Positions 16,314 through 25,889 of a stretch of 54,508 nucleotides of DNA are shown here, in pieces. The translations under genes and the position numbers were made by a program. The stretch comes from Actinomycetales bacterium. GTDB lineage: Bacteria; Actinomycetota; Actinomycetes; S36-B12. Within the stretch, counting starts at the first letter, position 1. Each line of letters starts with the position of its first letter. Location of the stretch: contig JAGWVT010000009.1 of assembly GCA_018970765.1 (NCBI GenBank), positions 1 through 54,508 on the forward strand. Direction: 5' to 3'. The notes under the pieces are model-generated. The model had not been told where the DNA came from, did no database searches, and was given only the letters and a program-made list of their open reading frames with translations.

Positions 16314-16319
16314 TAACCT
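16314..16319 (+). promoter_or_regulatory. Candidate -10 element of a leaderless promoter (cysS)
   Basis: TAACCT is followed by seven bases and the GTG start at 16327. No ribosome binding site is seen in the 23-base gap after ispF. Confidence 0.4.
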
Positions 16320-16326
16320 GTGGACC

Positions 16327-17721
<1,395 letters not shown>

Positions 17722-17751
17722 TGTGATCACTGGCATGGCCAGCAAGCCCGT

Positions 17752-17757
17752 TACAGT
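17752..17757 (+). promoter_or_regulatory. Candidate -10 element of a leaderless promoter (rlmB)
   Basis: TACAGT ends six bases before the ATG at 17764. The intervening GCAGGA is too close to the ATG to serve as a good ribosome binding site. Confidence 0.4.
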
Positions 17758-17763
17758 GCAGGA

Positions 17764-18714
17764 ATGGCCGGAAACTCGCAGCGTCGTGGTGCCGTTCGAT
17801 CGACGGGATCCAAGAAGGGCGCGCAGGTTGGCTCCGGCGGTAATCGCCGCCGCGCCCTGACCGGCAAGGGTCCAACTCCCAAGGCTGAGGAACGCACCTA
17901 CCACCCGGCAGCTCGCCGTGAACGCGCTGCCGGTGACAAGGCGCCGACACGTACGAACCGCACGAATCGCACCATGCCTCAGGCAGATGTCATTGTGGGG
18001 CGCAACGCTGTCGTCGAGGCGTTGCGAAGTGGGGCGCCAGCAACGCGCCTGATCCTGCAGACCCGCGCCGACGCAGACGCACGCTGGCGTGAGGCGATCC
18101 ACCTTGCCCGATCACGCAATGTGCCGGTCGAGGAGATCGCCAAGGCCGCCGTCGATGAACTAGCCGGAGGTGAAGTGCACCAGGGCATGGTGCTGCAACT
18201 CCCCGAATACGACTATGCATCACTTGATGATGTCAAGCAGGCCCACGTTCTCGTCGCACTCGACGGGATCACCGACACCGGCAACCTCGGCGCGATTGCG
18301 CGCTCGGCCTGGGCCTTTGATGCGGGCGGACTCATTGTTGCCTCGCGTCGCTCGGCACGAGTTACCGCAGGAGCGTGGAAGGCCTCGGCGGGAGCACTTG
18401 CGCACGTCCCGGTGGTCCAAGTGACGAACATGACGCGGGCCTTGCGTGAACTGGCCGCCGATGGCCGCATCGTGATCGGGCTTGACGCCACGGAGGGTGT
18501 TGACCTGCCGGCCATGCGCTTGGACGTACTCGCCGAACGGGTCGTCCTGGTCATCGGCTCCGAGGGTGCGGGGCTGTCCAGACTCGTTGCGGATGTCTGC
18601 GACTGGCGAGTGCGCATCCCCGTCCAGCCAGGCGTGGATTCTCTCAACGCCTCGGTCGCGGCCGGAGTGTGTCTCTACGCGCTGGCTCGAGCGCGCGCCG
18701 ATCTGGAAGGATGA
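17764..18714 (+). CDS. rlmB: 23S rRNA (guanosine-2'-O-) methyltransferase, TrmH/RlmB family
   Basis: A protein of 316 residues. The first 70 are a basic, disordered extension rich in Arg, Lys and Gly, likely for RNA binding. A substrate-binding domain follows (VIVGRNAVVEAL). The SPOUT catalytic domain contains DGITDTGNLGAIARSA, VIGSEGAGLSRLV and IPVQPGVDSLNASVAAGV, the three motifs of the trefoil-knot SAM site. It should methylate the G2251 region of 23S rRNA. The stop overlaps the next ATG (ATGA), so the amidotransferase-like gene is coupled to it despite an unrelated function. Confidence 0.92.
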   Translation: MAGNSQRRGAVRSTGSKKGAQVGSGGNRRRALTGKGPTPKAEERTYHPAARRERAAGDKAPTRTNRTNRTMPQADVIVGRNAVVEALRSGAPATRLILQTRADADARWREAIHLARSRNVPVEEIAKAAVDELAGGEVHQGMVLQLPEYDYASLDDVKQAHVLVALDGITDTGNLGAIARSAWAFDAGGLIVASRRSARVTAGAWKASAGALAHVPVVQVTNMTRALRELAADGRIVIGLDATEGVDLPAMRLDVLAERVVLVIGSEGAGLSRLVADVCDWRVRIPVQPGVDSLNASVAAGVCLYALARARADLEG

Positions 18715-19460
18715 CGCACGTGTCAAAGCCCGTCATAGGCGTCACCTGCTATCTAGAGCCCGCGGCCTGGGGTGCCTGGCAGATCACTGCGGCGGTACTC
18801 CCGCACTGGTATCTGGACACCTTTGCGGATGCCCAGGTGGTTTTGATCCCACCAACCACTGACGATGCGCTGCTTGATCGACTGGATGGTCTGGTTCTCG
18901 TCGGTGGGGCTGACGTTGACTCTCGGCTTTACGGCGCTGAGCCCCACGAGACCGCCGACGCACCGCGTGAGACGCGTGACGCGTCTGAGATCTTGCTTTA
19001 CCGCGGAGCGCGACTTCGGGGTATGCCGGTGTTCGGCATCTGTCGTGGCCTGCAGATCATGGCAGTCGCTCATGGCGGTTCATTGGTGCAGAATCTGCCA
19101 GACCTGCAGACCGGCACGGTTCACCGCGTCAAGCCCGCACACTTCAATGATCACGGTGCGCGACTGACCGAAGGCTCACTCATTGCGCGACTGCTTGGAA
19201 CGACCGAGGTGGTGGTGAACTCCTCCCACCATCAGGCGGTAGAGCGGGCCGGAGACCTCACCGTCAGCGGATTCGCCGAGGACGGCACGATCGAAGTCTG
19301 CGAGGACCCGACTGCGCCGTTCTGCATTGGCGTGCAGTGGCATCCGGAGCACCCCGATCGGCGGGTAGCCGATCGACCGATCGTCGAGGCGTTCCTAAGC
19401 GCCGCGCTGCAATACCGCAGCCAACAGGCCAGTGCTGGGAGCGTGCTTACAGGGGCGTGA
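18711..19460 (+). CDS. Gamma-glutamyl hydrolase of peptidase family C26 (PuuD-like)
   Basis: A protein of 249 residues with the class I amidotransferase fold. Catalytic C111 is in FGICRGLQIMAV; the His/Glu pair is in GVQWHPEHPD; GGADVDSRLYG and VNSSHHQAVE complete the C26 signature. PuuD-type enzymes hydrolyse gamma-glutamyl-GABA to glutamate and GABA. The neighbours (SDR, aldehyde dehydrogenase, glutamine-synthetase-like ligase) match M. tuberculosis Rv2857c-Rv2860c and support the gamma-glutamylation route for an amine. Orientation is opposite to those genes; its 3' end overlaps the SDR gene by 14 bases. Confidence 0.85.
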   Translation: MTHVSKPVIGVTCYLEPAAWGAWQITAAVLPHWYLDTFADAQVVLIPPTTDDALLDRLDGLVLVGGADVDSRLYGAEPHETADAPRETRDASEILLYRGARLRGMPVFGICRGLQIMAVAHGGSLVQNLPDLQTGTVHRVKPAHFNDHGARLTEGSLIARLLGTTEVVVNSSHHQAVERAGDLTVSGFAEDGTIEVCEDPTAPFCIGVQWHPEHPDRRVADRPIVEAFLSAALQYRSQQASAGSVLTGA

Positions 19461-20226
19461 CGTATGCCCCGCTGATGCCGCCATCCACCAGGAAGTTCGA
19501 CGCGGTCATGAACGATGAGTCGTCACTGGCCAGGAATGCCACGGCGGCAGCGATCTCCTCGGCCTCGCCGAACCTGCCAAGTGGGATATGCACCAGGCGC
19601 CGCGCGGCACGCTCGGGATCCTTGGCGAACAGTTCGATGAGCAGGGGAGTGTTCACCGGTCCAGGGGACAGTGCGTTAACACGTACGCCGGATCGGGCGA
19701 ACTGCACGCCGAGCTCGCGGGTCATCGCGAGGACACCGCCCTTTGATGCCGTGTAGGAGATCTGGGAGGTTGCCGCGGCCATCGTTGCGACGAACGAAGC
19801 CGTATTGATGATGGAGCCCTTGCCCTGTTCCAGCATGATCGGCAGAACCTCCTTGCAGCACAGGTACACCGAGGTGAGGTTGACCTCCTGCACGCGACGC
19901 CAGGCGTCGATCCCGGTATCCAGGATGGAGTCGTCATCGGGTGGCGAGATGCCTGCATTGTTAAAGGCAATGTCTACGCGACCGTAGGTTTGCTTAGCTG
20001 CGGCGAACATGCCGGCAACATCGGACTGGCTTGTCACATCGGTGCGCACGAAAAGCCCACCCACCTCGGCGGCAGCCGCCTCACCGGAGGCCGGATCCAG
20101 GTCCCCGATGACGACCTTGGCACCCTCATCTGCGAACCGACGAACGGTGGCCAGGCCGATGCCGCTGCCACCGCCGGTGACTACGGCAACCCGGCCTTCG
20201 AGTCGGCGGCACTTGCTGTCAGCCAT
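19447..20226 (-). CDS. Short-chain dehydrogenase/reductase (Rv2857c-like)
   Basis: A protein of 259 residues, a classical SDR. The NAD(P) motif is TGGGSGIG, followed by D at the end of strand 2 (VIGDLD, favouring NAD), NNAG, and the Y-x-x-x-K pair in ISYTASKGG. AAAGGAG lies before the ATG. As third gene of the leftward ligase-ALDH-SDR unit it may oxidise or reduce a hydroxyl or aldehyde intermediate of the gamma-glutamylated amine. The actual substrate cannot be read from sequence. Confidence 0.85.
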   Translation of the reverse strand: MADSKCRRLEGRVAVVTGGGSGIGLATVRRFADEGAKVVIGDLDPASGEAAAAEVGGLFVRTDVTSQSDVAGMFAAAKQTYGRVDIAFNNAGISPPDDDSILDTGIDAWRRVQEVNLTSVYLCCKEVLPIMLEQGKGSIINTASFVATMAAATSQISYTASKGGVLAMTRELGVQFARSGVRVNALSPGPVNTPLLIELFAKDPERAARRLVHIPLGRFGEAEEIAAAVAFLASDDSSFMTASNFLVDGGISGAYVTPL

Positions 20227-20269
20227 GGTGCTCCTTTGCTTGGGTCGCTGGTTGTCTGGGGCATTGCTA

Positions 20270-21628
20270 TCACTGGCTGGTATCGATGAAGACGTTCTTC
20301 ACTTCGGTGAAGGAGTCCAGGGCATCTGGGCCGAGCTCGCGACCCAGGCCGGATTGCTTGAACCCGCCGAAGGGAGTCCAGTAGCGCACTGACGAGTTGG
20401 AGTTCACCGACAGGTTGCCGGACTCAACAGCCCGCGCGACTCGGATGGCGCGTCCAATATCTCGACTCCAGATCGATCCGGAGAGTCCGTACTCAGAGTC
20501 GTTCGCGAGTCGGATGGCCTCGGCCTCGTCCTCGAAGGGAACCACGACGACGACCGGACCAAAGATCTCCTCTTGGAATGCACGGTCAGTGGCTGCCACT
20601 GGAGCCAGCACCGTGGGTGGAAACCAGAACCCCGCGCCATCCGGGCACTTGCCCTGGAACGCAATTGGTGCATCTGCAGGTACGAAGGACCGCACGACAT
20701 CGCGCTGTGATTGGGAGATCAGCGGCCCCATCTCGGTTGCGTCAGCGGTGGGATCGCCAACCACCACACCGGAGACCGCTGATTCGAAGAGCCCCATGAA
20801 TTTATCGAAGACGGAGCGTTGCACCAGGATGCGAGAACGGGCGCAGCAGTCCTGACCGGCGTTGTCGAACACCCCGTAGGGCGCCGTAGCAGCGGCCTTT
20901 TCCAGGTCGCTGTCCGCAAAGATGATGTTGGCGCTCTTGCCCCCCAGTTCCAGGGTGACCCGCTTGATCTGTTGCGCGCAGCCGGCCATCACCTGGGTGC
21001 CCACCGATGTGGAACCGGTGAAAACGACCTTGCGCACGGTGGGGTTGTCGACGAAGCGTTGCCCGACAACCGATCCCTTGCCCGTCACCACCGTAAAGAC
21101 GCCCTCTGGCAGTCCGGCCTCAAGCCCCAATTCGGCAAGGCGAATAGCCGTAAGCGGGGTGAGCTCGGCCGGCTTCAGTACGACGGTGCAGCCGGCGGCG
21201 AGCGCAGGAACGAAGCCCCAGCCGGCAATCGGCATGGGAAAGTTCCAGGGCACGATGATGCCTACGACCCCGATCGCTTCCTTGAATGTGATGTCGATGC
21301 CATTTGGAACGGGAATTTGACGACCGAAGAGCCGCTCCGGTGCACCGCTGTAGTAGTCAAGAACGTTGGCCACATTGTCGGCCTCCCACCGGGCGTTACC
21401 GATGGTGTGACCGGCATTGGCAACCTCCAGCTGCGCCAACTCTTCGCGATGCTCACGGACCACAGTGGCGAACTGGCGAAGCAGGCGTGCGCGATCACCG
21501 GGTGCGACAGCGCGCCAGGCAGGTAGGGCGCGCTCTGCTGCGGCGATTGCGGCATCGGCCTGCTCGGCGCTCATGCTCGGTACGTCAGCGATCACTGCCT
21601 CATTGGCAGGGTTTAGTACGGGTGCCAT
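20270..21628 (-). CDS. Aldehyde dehydrogenase (AldC-like)
   Basis: A protein of 452 residues, matching the short AldC form (M. tuberculosis Rv2858c is similar) that lacks the usual first 20 residues of ALDHs. Motifs: VPWNFPMPIAGW, TGSTSVGTQV, the catalytic Glu in LELGGKSANI and the catalytic Cys in NAGQDCCARSR, plus EEIFGPVVVV. It would oxidise gamma-glutamyl-aminoaldehyde to the acid with NAD(P)+. The ATG at 21626-21628 is used; the frame runs on upstream but that part reads the 3' end of the ligase gene. A second ALDH in the window (48.7 kb) is of the betaine-aldehyde type. Confidence 0.88.
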   Translation of the reverse strand: MAPVLNPANEAVIADVPSMSAEQADAAIAAAERALPAWRAVAPGDRARLLRQFATVVREHREELAQLEVANAGHTIGNARWEADNVANVLDYYSGAPERLFGRQIPVPNGIDITFKEAIGVVGIIVPWNFPMPIAGWGFVPALAAGCTVVLKPAELTPLTAIRLAELGLEAGLPEGVFTVVTGKGSVVGQRFVDNPTVRKVVFTGSTSVGTQVMAGCAQQIKRVTLELGGKSANIIFADSDLEKAAATAPYGVFDNAGQDCCARSRILVQRSVFDKFMGLFESAVSGVVVGDPTADATEMGPLISQSQRDVVRSFVPADAPIAFQGKCPDGAGFWFPPTVLAPVAATDRAFQEEIFGPVVVVVPFEDEAEAIRLANDSEYGLSGSIWSRDIGRAIRVARAVESGNLSVNSNSSVRYWTPFGGFKQSGLGRELGPDALDSFTEVKNVFIDTSQ

Positions 21629-21660
21629 GGTGCTCCAGATCCGTTGGTGTGCTGCGCAGA

Positions 21661-23025
21661 CTACAGGCGCTCGAATCCACGGTAGCGCTCCCAATCCGTG
21701 ACTGCTGCGGCGAAGGCCGCCATTTCGATGCGTGCCATGTTGGCGTAATGCTCCTGCACATCGGCGCCGAACGTGTCGCGAATCCAAGTTGAGTTCTGCC
21801 ACAGGTCGAGTGCATCGCGCATGGAACTTGGCACGCGCTCAGAGTCGCTCACGTAGGCGTTGCCGGTGAAGATCGGCTCTAGTGGCAGGTTGCGCTGGAT
21901 GCCATCCAGACCAGCCGCGATCATGCCCGCCACGCTCAGGTACGGGTTGACATCGCCGCCGGGCACTCGATTCTCCAAACGCAGTGATGGCCCATGACCG
22001 ACAAGTCGGAACGAGCACGTGCGATTGTCGCGGCCCCAGCGCAGGGCTGTCGGCGCGAAGGATCCTTCGACGAAGCGCTTGTAGGAATTGATCTGTGGCG
22101 CATAGAGCAGCGTGAGTTCCTTAATATGCGCCAGTTGGCCAGCGATGAAGGACTTGCCGATCTCGGAAAGCCCCTGGGGATCGTTGTCGTCGGCCATGAC
22201 CAAGGAGCCGTCGGTCCCGCGGAAGGACAGGTGGATATGGCAGGAGTTGCCTTCACGCTGGTTGTACTTGGCCATGAAGGTGAGTGACACACCCTCTTGC
22301 GCGGCGATCTCCTTCGCCCCAGTCTTATAGATGACGTGGTTGTCGCAGGTTTGCAGTGCATCGGTGTAGCGAAAGGCAATCTCGTGCTGGCCCAGGTTGC
22401 ATTCGCCCTTGGCGCTCTCCACCACCATGCCGGCGTCGGACATCGCGTTGCGGATTCGGCGCAGTAGCGGCTCGACGCGTGCGGTGCCAAGCATCGAATA
22501 GTCGACGTTGTACTGGTTGGCGGGGGTCAGATCTCGGTATCCGCTATCCCAGGCCTGTTCATAGGAATCGAGGAAGACGATGAACTCAAGCTCGGTACCG
22601 ACAAAGGCGTTCATGCCCGCATCACTCAGCCGCCGTAGTTGGCGCCGCAGGATCTGCCGAGGAGAAGCGGTGACGTCGCCACCCTCTTCACGCTGCAAAT
22701 CGCAGAGCAGGCCAACGGTGCCTGGCTGCCAGCTCTGTCGATGCAACGTGCCTAGGTCGGGCACCATGACCATGTCCCCGTAGCCGGTATCCCATGAACT
22801 CATGGCATACCCGCCGACGGTGTTCATGTCGACATCCACCGCGAGAAGGTAGTTGCACCCTTCGGTGCCATGGTGCAGCACCTCGTCGAGGAAGTACTGG
22901 GCGTGAATGCGCTTGCCCTGAAGGCGACCCTGCATGTCAGTAATAGCGACTGCGATGGTGTCAATTCGCCCGGACTCGACTTCGGCGCGCAGTTGATCGA
23001 CTGTCCTGATGGGTACCTCGCTCAT
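21661..23025 (-). CDS. Glutamine-synthetase-like gamma-glutamyl-amine ligase (GlnA4-like)
   Basis: A protein of 454 residues with the GS fold: N-terminal beta-grasp (DTIAVAITDMQGRLQGKRI), catalytic metal residues in GTELEFIVF and ECNLGQHEIAF, ATP site SCHIHLSF, and RLVGHGPSLRLENRVPGGDVNPYL. The adenylylation loop (NLYDLP) of nitrogen-regulated GlnA is absent. GlnA3/GlnA4 relatives in Streptomyces ligate glutamate to polyamines or ethanolamine. The order ligase-ALDH-SDR with a C26 hydrolase supports that role; polyamine and ethanolamine cannot be separated by sequence alone. It heads the leftward unit, 105 bases from the divergent kinase gene. Confidence 0.85.
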   Translation of the reverse strand: MSEVPIRTVDQLRAEVESGRIDTIAVAITDMQGRLQGKRIHAQYFLDEVLHHGTEGCNYLLAVDVDMNTVGGYAMSSWDTGYGDMVMVPDLGTLHRQSWQPGTVGLLCDLQREEGGDVTASPRQILRRQLRRLSDAGMNAFVGTELEFIVFLDSYEQAWDSGYRDLTPANQYNVDYSMLGTARVEPLLRRIRNAMSDAGMVVESAKGECNLGQHEIAFRYTDALQTCDNHVIYKTGAKEIAAQEGVSLTFMAKYNQREGNSCHIHLSFRGTDGSLVMADDNDPQGLSEIGKSFIAGQLAHIKELTLLYAPQINSYKRFVEGSFAPTALRWGRDNRTCSFRLVGHGPSLRLENRVPGGDVNPYLSVAGMIAAGLDGIQRNLPLEPIFTGNAYVSDSERVPSSMRDALDLWQNSTWIRDTFGADVQEHYANMARIEMAAFAAAVTDWERYRGFERL

Positions 23026-23130
23026 AGCAACTCCTCTGCTCCCTGCCTATTCAACCCTGTCCCGTCAATAGGTCCGCACGGTGTTCGAGGAATCCTCGCT
23101 CACGGCAGTGGGACTCTGCTTAACTGCAGC

Positions 23131-24078
23131 ATGCCCGACGGTCATTCCGGCGTCGTTTCCATCATGCGGCATCTGCCGCCGGCCGATGCCGTACGACTGA
23201 GTGCACTGCCCTGCCTTGCCGAGGTGGACACCATCGTGCCGTTGCCAGGCGGCATCACGAATCGCAACTATCGCGCGCGGGGGTCAAAGGGTGATTTCGT
23301 GATTCGGGTTTCCGACCCAGACTCGACGATTCTGGCGATCGACCGGGTCAATGAACTTCGCAACTCATTGGCTGCTGCCTATGCGGGCATTGGCGCACCG
23401 GTGGTGGATTTCATGCCCGACGCCGGACTTCTGGTTGTCGGTTGGATTGAGTCGCGGACCCTGGGCGATAGCGACATCCGCGATCCGCAGATGCTTGCGC
23501 GCATCGCTTCGGCCTGTCGGCAGTTGCATGCCGGACCTCGTTTCGCCGGGGACTTCGACATGTTCGATATTCAAGCGCGCTACTTGACACTTGTGCAGAC
23601 CAATGGCTGGCGTCTGCCTGCGGGCTACCTGGATTACCTCCCGGAGTTGGAGCGCATGCGTGCCGCCCTCGCCTGCAACCCTGAGCCGACTGTGCCCTGC
23701 CACAACGACCTCTTAGCAGCCAATTTTCTTGATGACGGCGCTCGCCTGTGGATCATCGACTACGAGTTCTCAGGCAACAATGAGGCGAGTTTCGAACTGG
23801 GCAACATCTGGAGCGAAGCCATGTTGGCCCCCGATCTCCTTGAGCTTCTCGCGGATGCTTACTGGGGCAAGCACTCACCGGAAAAAATCGCTAGGGCGCG
23901 GCTTTGGGGATTAATGGCCAAGTACGGCTGGACGCTTTGGGCCTCAATTCAAGTGGCCGTCAGCCAGATTGACTTCGACTACTGGTCGTGGGGGATGGAG
24001 AAATATGAGGGGGCGGTCGCCGAGTTCAACGGGCCGGATTACCCACGCTTGCTGGCGCAGGTGGCAACAAAGGGCTGA
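23131..24078 (+). CDS. Choline/ethanolamine-kinase-like phosphotransferase
   Basis: A protein of about 315 residues with the APH/choline kinase fold: a glycine-rich N-lobe (PLPGGITNRNYRA), a lysine-equivalent strand (GDFVIRVSD), the Brenner motif CHNDLLAANFLDD with catalytic Asp and Asn, and the metal-binding IIDYEFSGNN. The YEFSGNNEASFELGN block is especially like choline/ethanolamine kinases. It would phosphorylate choline, ethanolamine or a related amino alcohol. The ATG at 23131 follows TTAACT by five bases; an alternative ATG is at 23164. Placement next to a GlnA4-like ligase and a permease suggests ethanolamine, an inference. Confidence 0.8.
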   Translation: MPDGHSGVVSIMRHLPPADAVRLSALPCLAEVDTIVPLPGGITNRNYRARGSKGDFVIRVSDPDSTILAIDRVNELRNSLAAAYAGIGAPVVDFMPDAGLLVVGWIESRTLGDSDIRDPQMLARIASACRQLHAGPRFAGDFDMFDIQARYLTLVQTNGWRLPAGYLDYLPELERMRAALACNPEPTVPCHNDLLAANFLDDGARLWIIDYEFSGNNEASFELGNIWSEAMLAPDLLELLADAYWGKHSPEKIARARLWGLMAKYGWTLWASIQVAVSQIDFDYWSWGMEKYEGAVAEFNGPDYPRLLAQVATKG

Positions 24079-24188
24079 GCGGCGATGACGACGCGCGCGG
24101 CAGATCCCCCCAAGTTCCTGCGAGCGCGGCCCTAACGGGAATAGCCTCCGCACGAGGACGACCGCCATCGGCGGACGAAGGAGGAGGC

Positions 24189-25808
24189 ATGGCTGACACC
24201 ACGGCCCTGACAGAAGACGAAAAGCGTCTTGCTGAATTGGGTTACAAGCAGGAACTCAATCGAACGTGGTCGAGTTTCTCGAATTTCGCTATCTCGTTTT
24301 CCATCATCTCCATCCTGGCGGGCTGTTTCACGACCTTCGGCCAGGCCTGGAACAACGGCGGCCCCATCGCCATCTCGCTCGGGTGGCCGCTGATCTCAGC
24401 GTTCATTCTCATCATCGGTTTCACCATGTCCGAACTGGTGTCGGCGTACCCGACATCCGGTGGCATCTACTGGTGGTCCTGTGCGCTGGGTGGGCCGAAG
24501 GCCGGCTACTACACGGGTTGGCTGAACTTGATCGGGCTGTTCGCCGTGATCGCTTCGGTGGCTTACGGCTGTGCCACGTTCTTCGACCTGGCATTCATGT
24601 CACTGAGCCCGGCCTGGGCGGAAGGTTATTCACTACAGCGCGTATTCATCATGTTCATCATCGTGCTCGTGCTGGTAAGCGTGCTGAACATCTTCAGCGG
24701 TCACCTGATGGCAATTATCAATAACGTCTCTGTCTGGTGGCATGTTGTCGGTGCGGCCGTCATCATCGTGATCCTGATCGTGCTCCCGCCGACCCATATG
24801 AGCATCGCGGATGTGTTCACCATGCGCGTGAACAACTCTGCGGGACTTGCCGGCGGTGAGACGTCCGGACTGCTCTTCTGGTTCTACGTGCTACCGCTGG
24901 GCTTCCTGCTCACGCAGTACACGATCACCGGCTTTGATGCATCCGCGCACCTTTCCGAGGAGACCCAGAGCGCTGCTGACGGTGCGGCAAAAGGCATCTG
25001 GCGTTCGATCTTCTACTCGGCGATCGGCGGCTGGATCCTGCTCCTGGCATTCCTGTTCGCCGTTCAGGATGCGGATGGAGTCACGGCAGGTGGTGGCGGT
25101 GTTGCCGTCATCTTTGCCCAGGCCTTGGATGCCAAGTGGGCGGGTGCGGTGTTGCTCATCGCCTCCATCGGGCAGCTCTTCTGCTCGATGGCCTGCATGA
25201 CGAGTACTTCGCGCATGATGTACGCGTTCAGTCGTGATGGGCTCGTGCCTGGTTCACGTTGGTGGACGAAACTCACCAAATCTAAGGTACCTGCCAATGC
25301 CGTCATAGCCGCTGCCGTTATCGGAGTGTTGATTACCCTGCCGGCTCTGGTTGAGGTGAACATCGGTACCGATGACGCGCCGATTATCGTGCCGACTGCC
25401 TTCTACGCGGTCGTGTCGGTGGCGGTCATTGGACTCTACCTAGCGTTCGCTATTCCGATCTACCTGCGGTGGCGGATGGGCAACAAGTTCAAGCAGGGCC
25501 CCTGGAACCTCGGCAATAAGTGGAAGTGGATGGCCCCGGTCGCAGTGATCGAGATCGCGATCATCTCCATCTACTTCATCCTGCCGACGACACCGATGGG
25601 CTGGCCGGGTAACCCGGACTTCTCGTGGAAGTTCGTGAACTACGCACCAATTCTCACGATCGGCGCCCTGATCCTGCTGTGGATCTTCTGGCACCTATCC
25701 GTGAAGAAGTGGTTTACCGGCCCGAAGCGGACGATTGATCTGCCCGCCGGAGTGAGTTCATCGGATGAACTCAACCTGGAACATGACAACAAGGGCTACT
25801 TGAAGTAG
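24189..25808 (+). CDS. APC-superfamily amino acid/amine permease
   Basis: An inner-membrane transporter of 539 residues with about 12-14 helices. The cytosolic start (LAELGYKQELNRTWSSFSNFAISFS) and TSGGIYWWSCALGGP are typical of the amino acid/choline subfamily that includes GABA and choline permeases. The conserved TITGFDASAHLSEET block lies before helix 8. A strong GGAGGAGG precedes the ATG. Likely substrates are GABA, ethanolamine, choline or polyamine-derived amino acids. It follows the kinase by 110 bases and ends at a strong bidirectional hairpin. Confidence 0.85.
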   Translation: MADTTALTEDEKRLAELGYKQELNRTWSSFSNFAISFSIISILAGCFTTFGQAWNNGGPIAISLGWPLISAFILIIGFTMSELVSAYPTSGGIYWWSCALGGPKAGYYTGWLNLIGLFAVIASVAYGCATFFDLAFMSLSPAWAEGYSLQRVFIMFIIVLVLVSVLNIFSGHLMAIINNVSVWWHVVGAAVIIVILIVLPPTHMSIADVFTMRVNNSAGLAGGETSGLLFWFYVLPLGFLLTQYTITGFDASAHLSEETQSAADGAAKGIWRSIFYSAIGGWILLLAFLFAVQDADGVTAGGGGVAVIFAQALDAKWAGAVLLIASIGQLFCSMACMTSTSRMMYAFSRDGLVPGSRWWTKLTKSKVPANAVIAAAVIGVLITLPALVEVNIGTDDAPIIVPTAFYAVVSVAVIGLYLAFAIPIYLRWRMGNKFKQGPWNLGNKWKWMAPVAVIEIAIISIYFILPTTPMGWPGNPDFSWKFVNYAPILTIGALILLWIFWHLSVKKWFTGPKRTIDLPAGVSSSDELNLEHDNKGYLK

Positions 25809-25833
25809 CCAACGAAGAGAAATAGCCACGTAA

Positions 25834-25875
25834 GAAACGGTGGTGAGGTGATTGTGATCACCTCACCACCGTTTC
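25834..25875. terminator. Hairpin terminator between converging units
   Basis: Perfect 19-base arms at 25834-25852 and 25857-25875 around a four-base loop. A run of A/T at the stem ends (GAAA ... TTTC) lets it act in both directions, closing the permease gene (+) and the ten-gene unit ending at 25890 (-). Confidence 0.85.
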
Positions 25876-25889
25876 CCGTTTGATGTCGA

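Noticed and set aside
20819-21526. Open frame of about 235 codons antisense to the aldehyde dehydrogenase
   Set aside because: The ALDH catalytic motifs on the minus strand explain the region.
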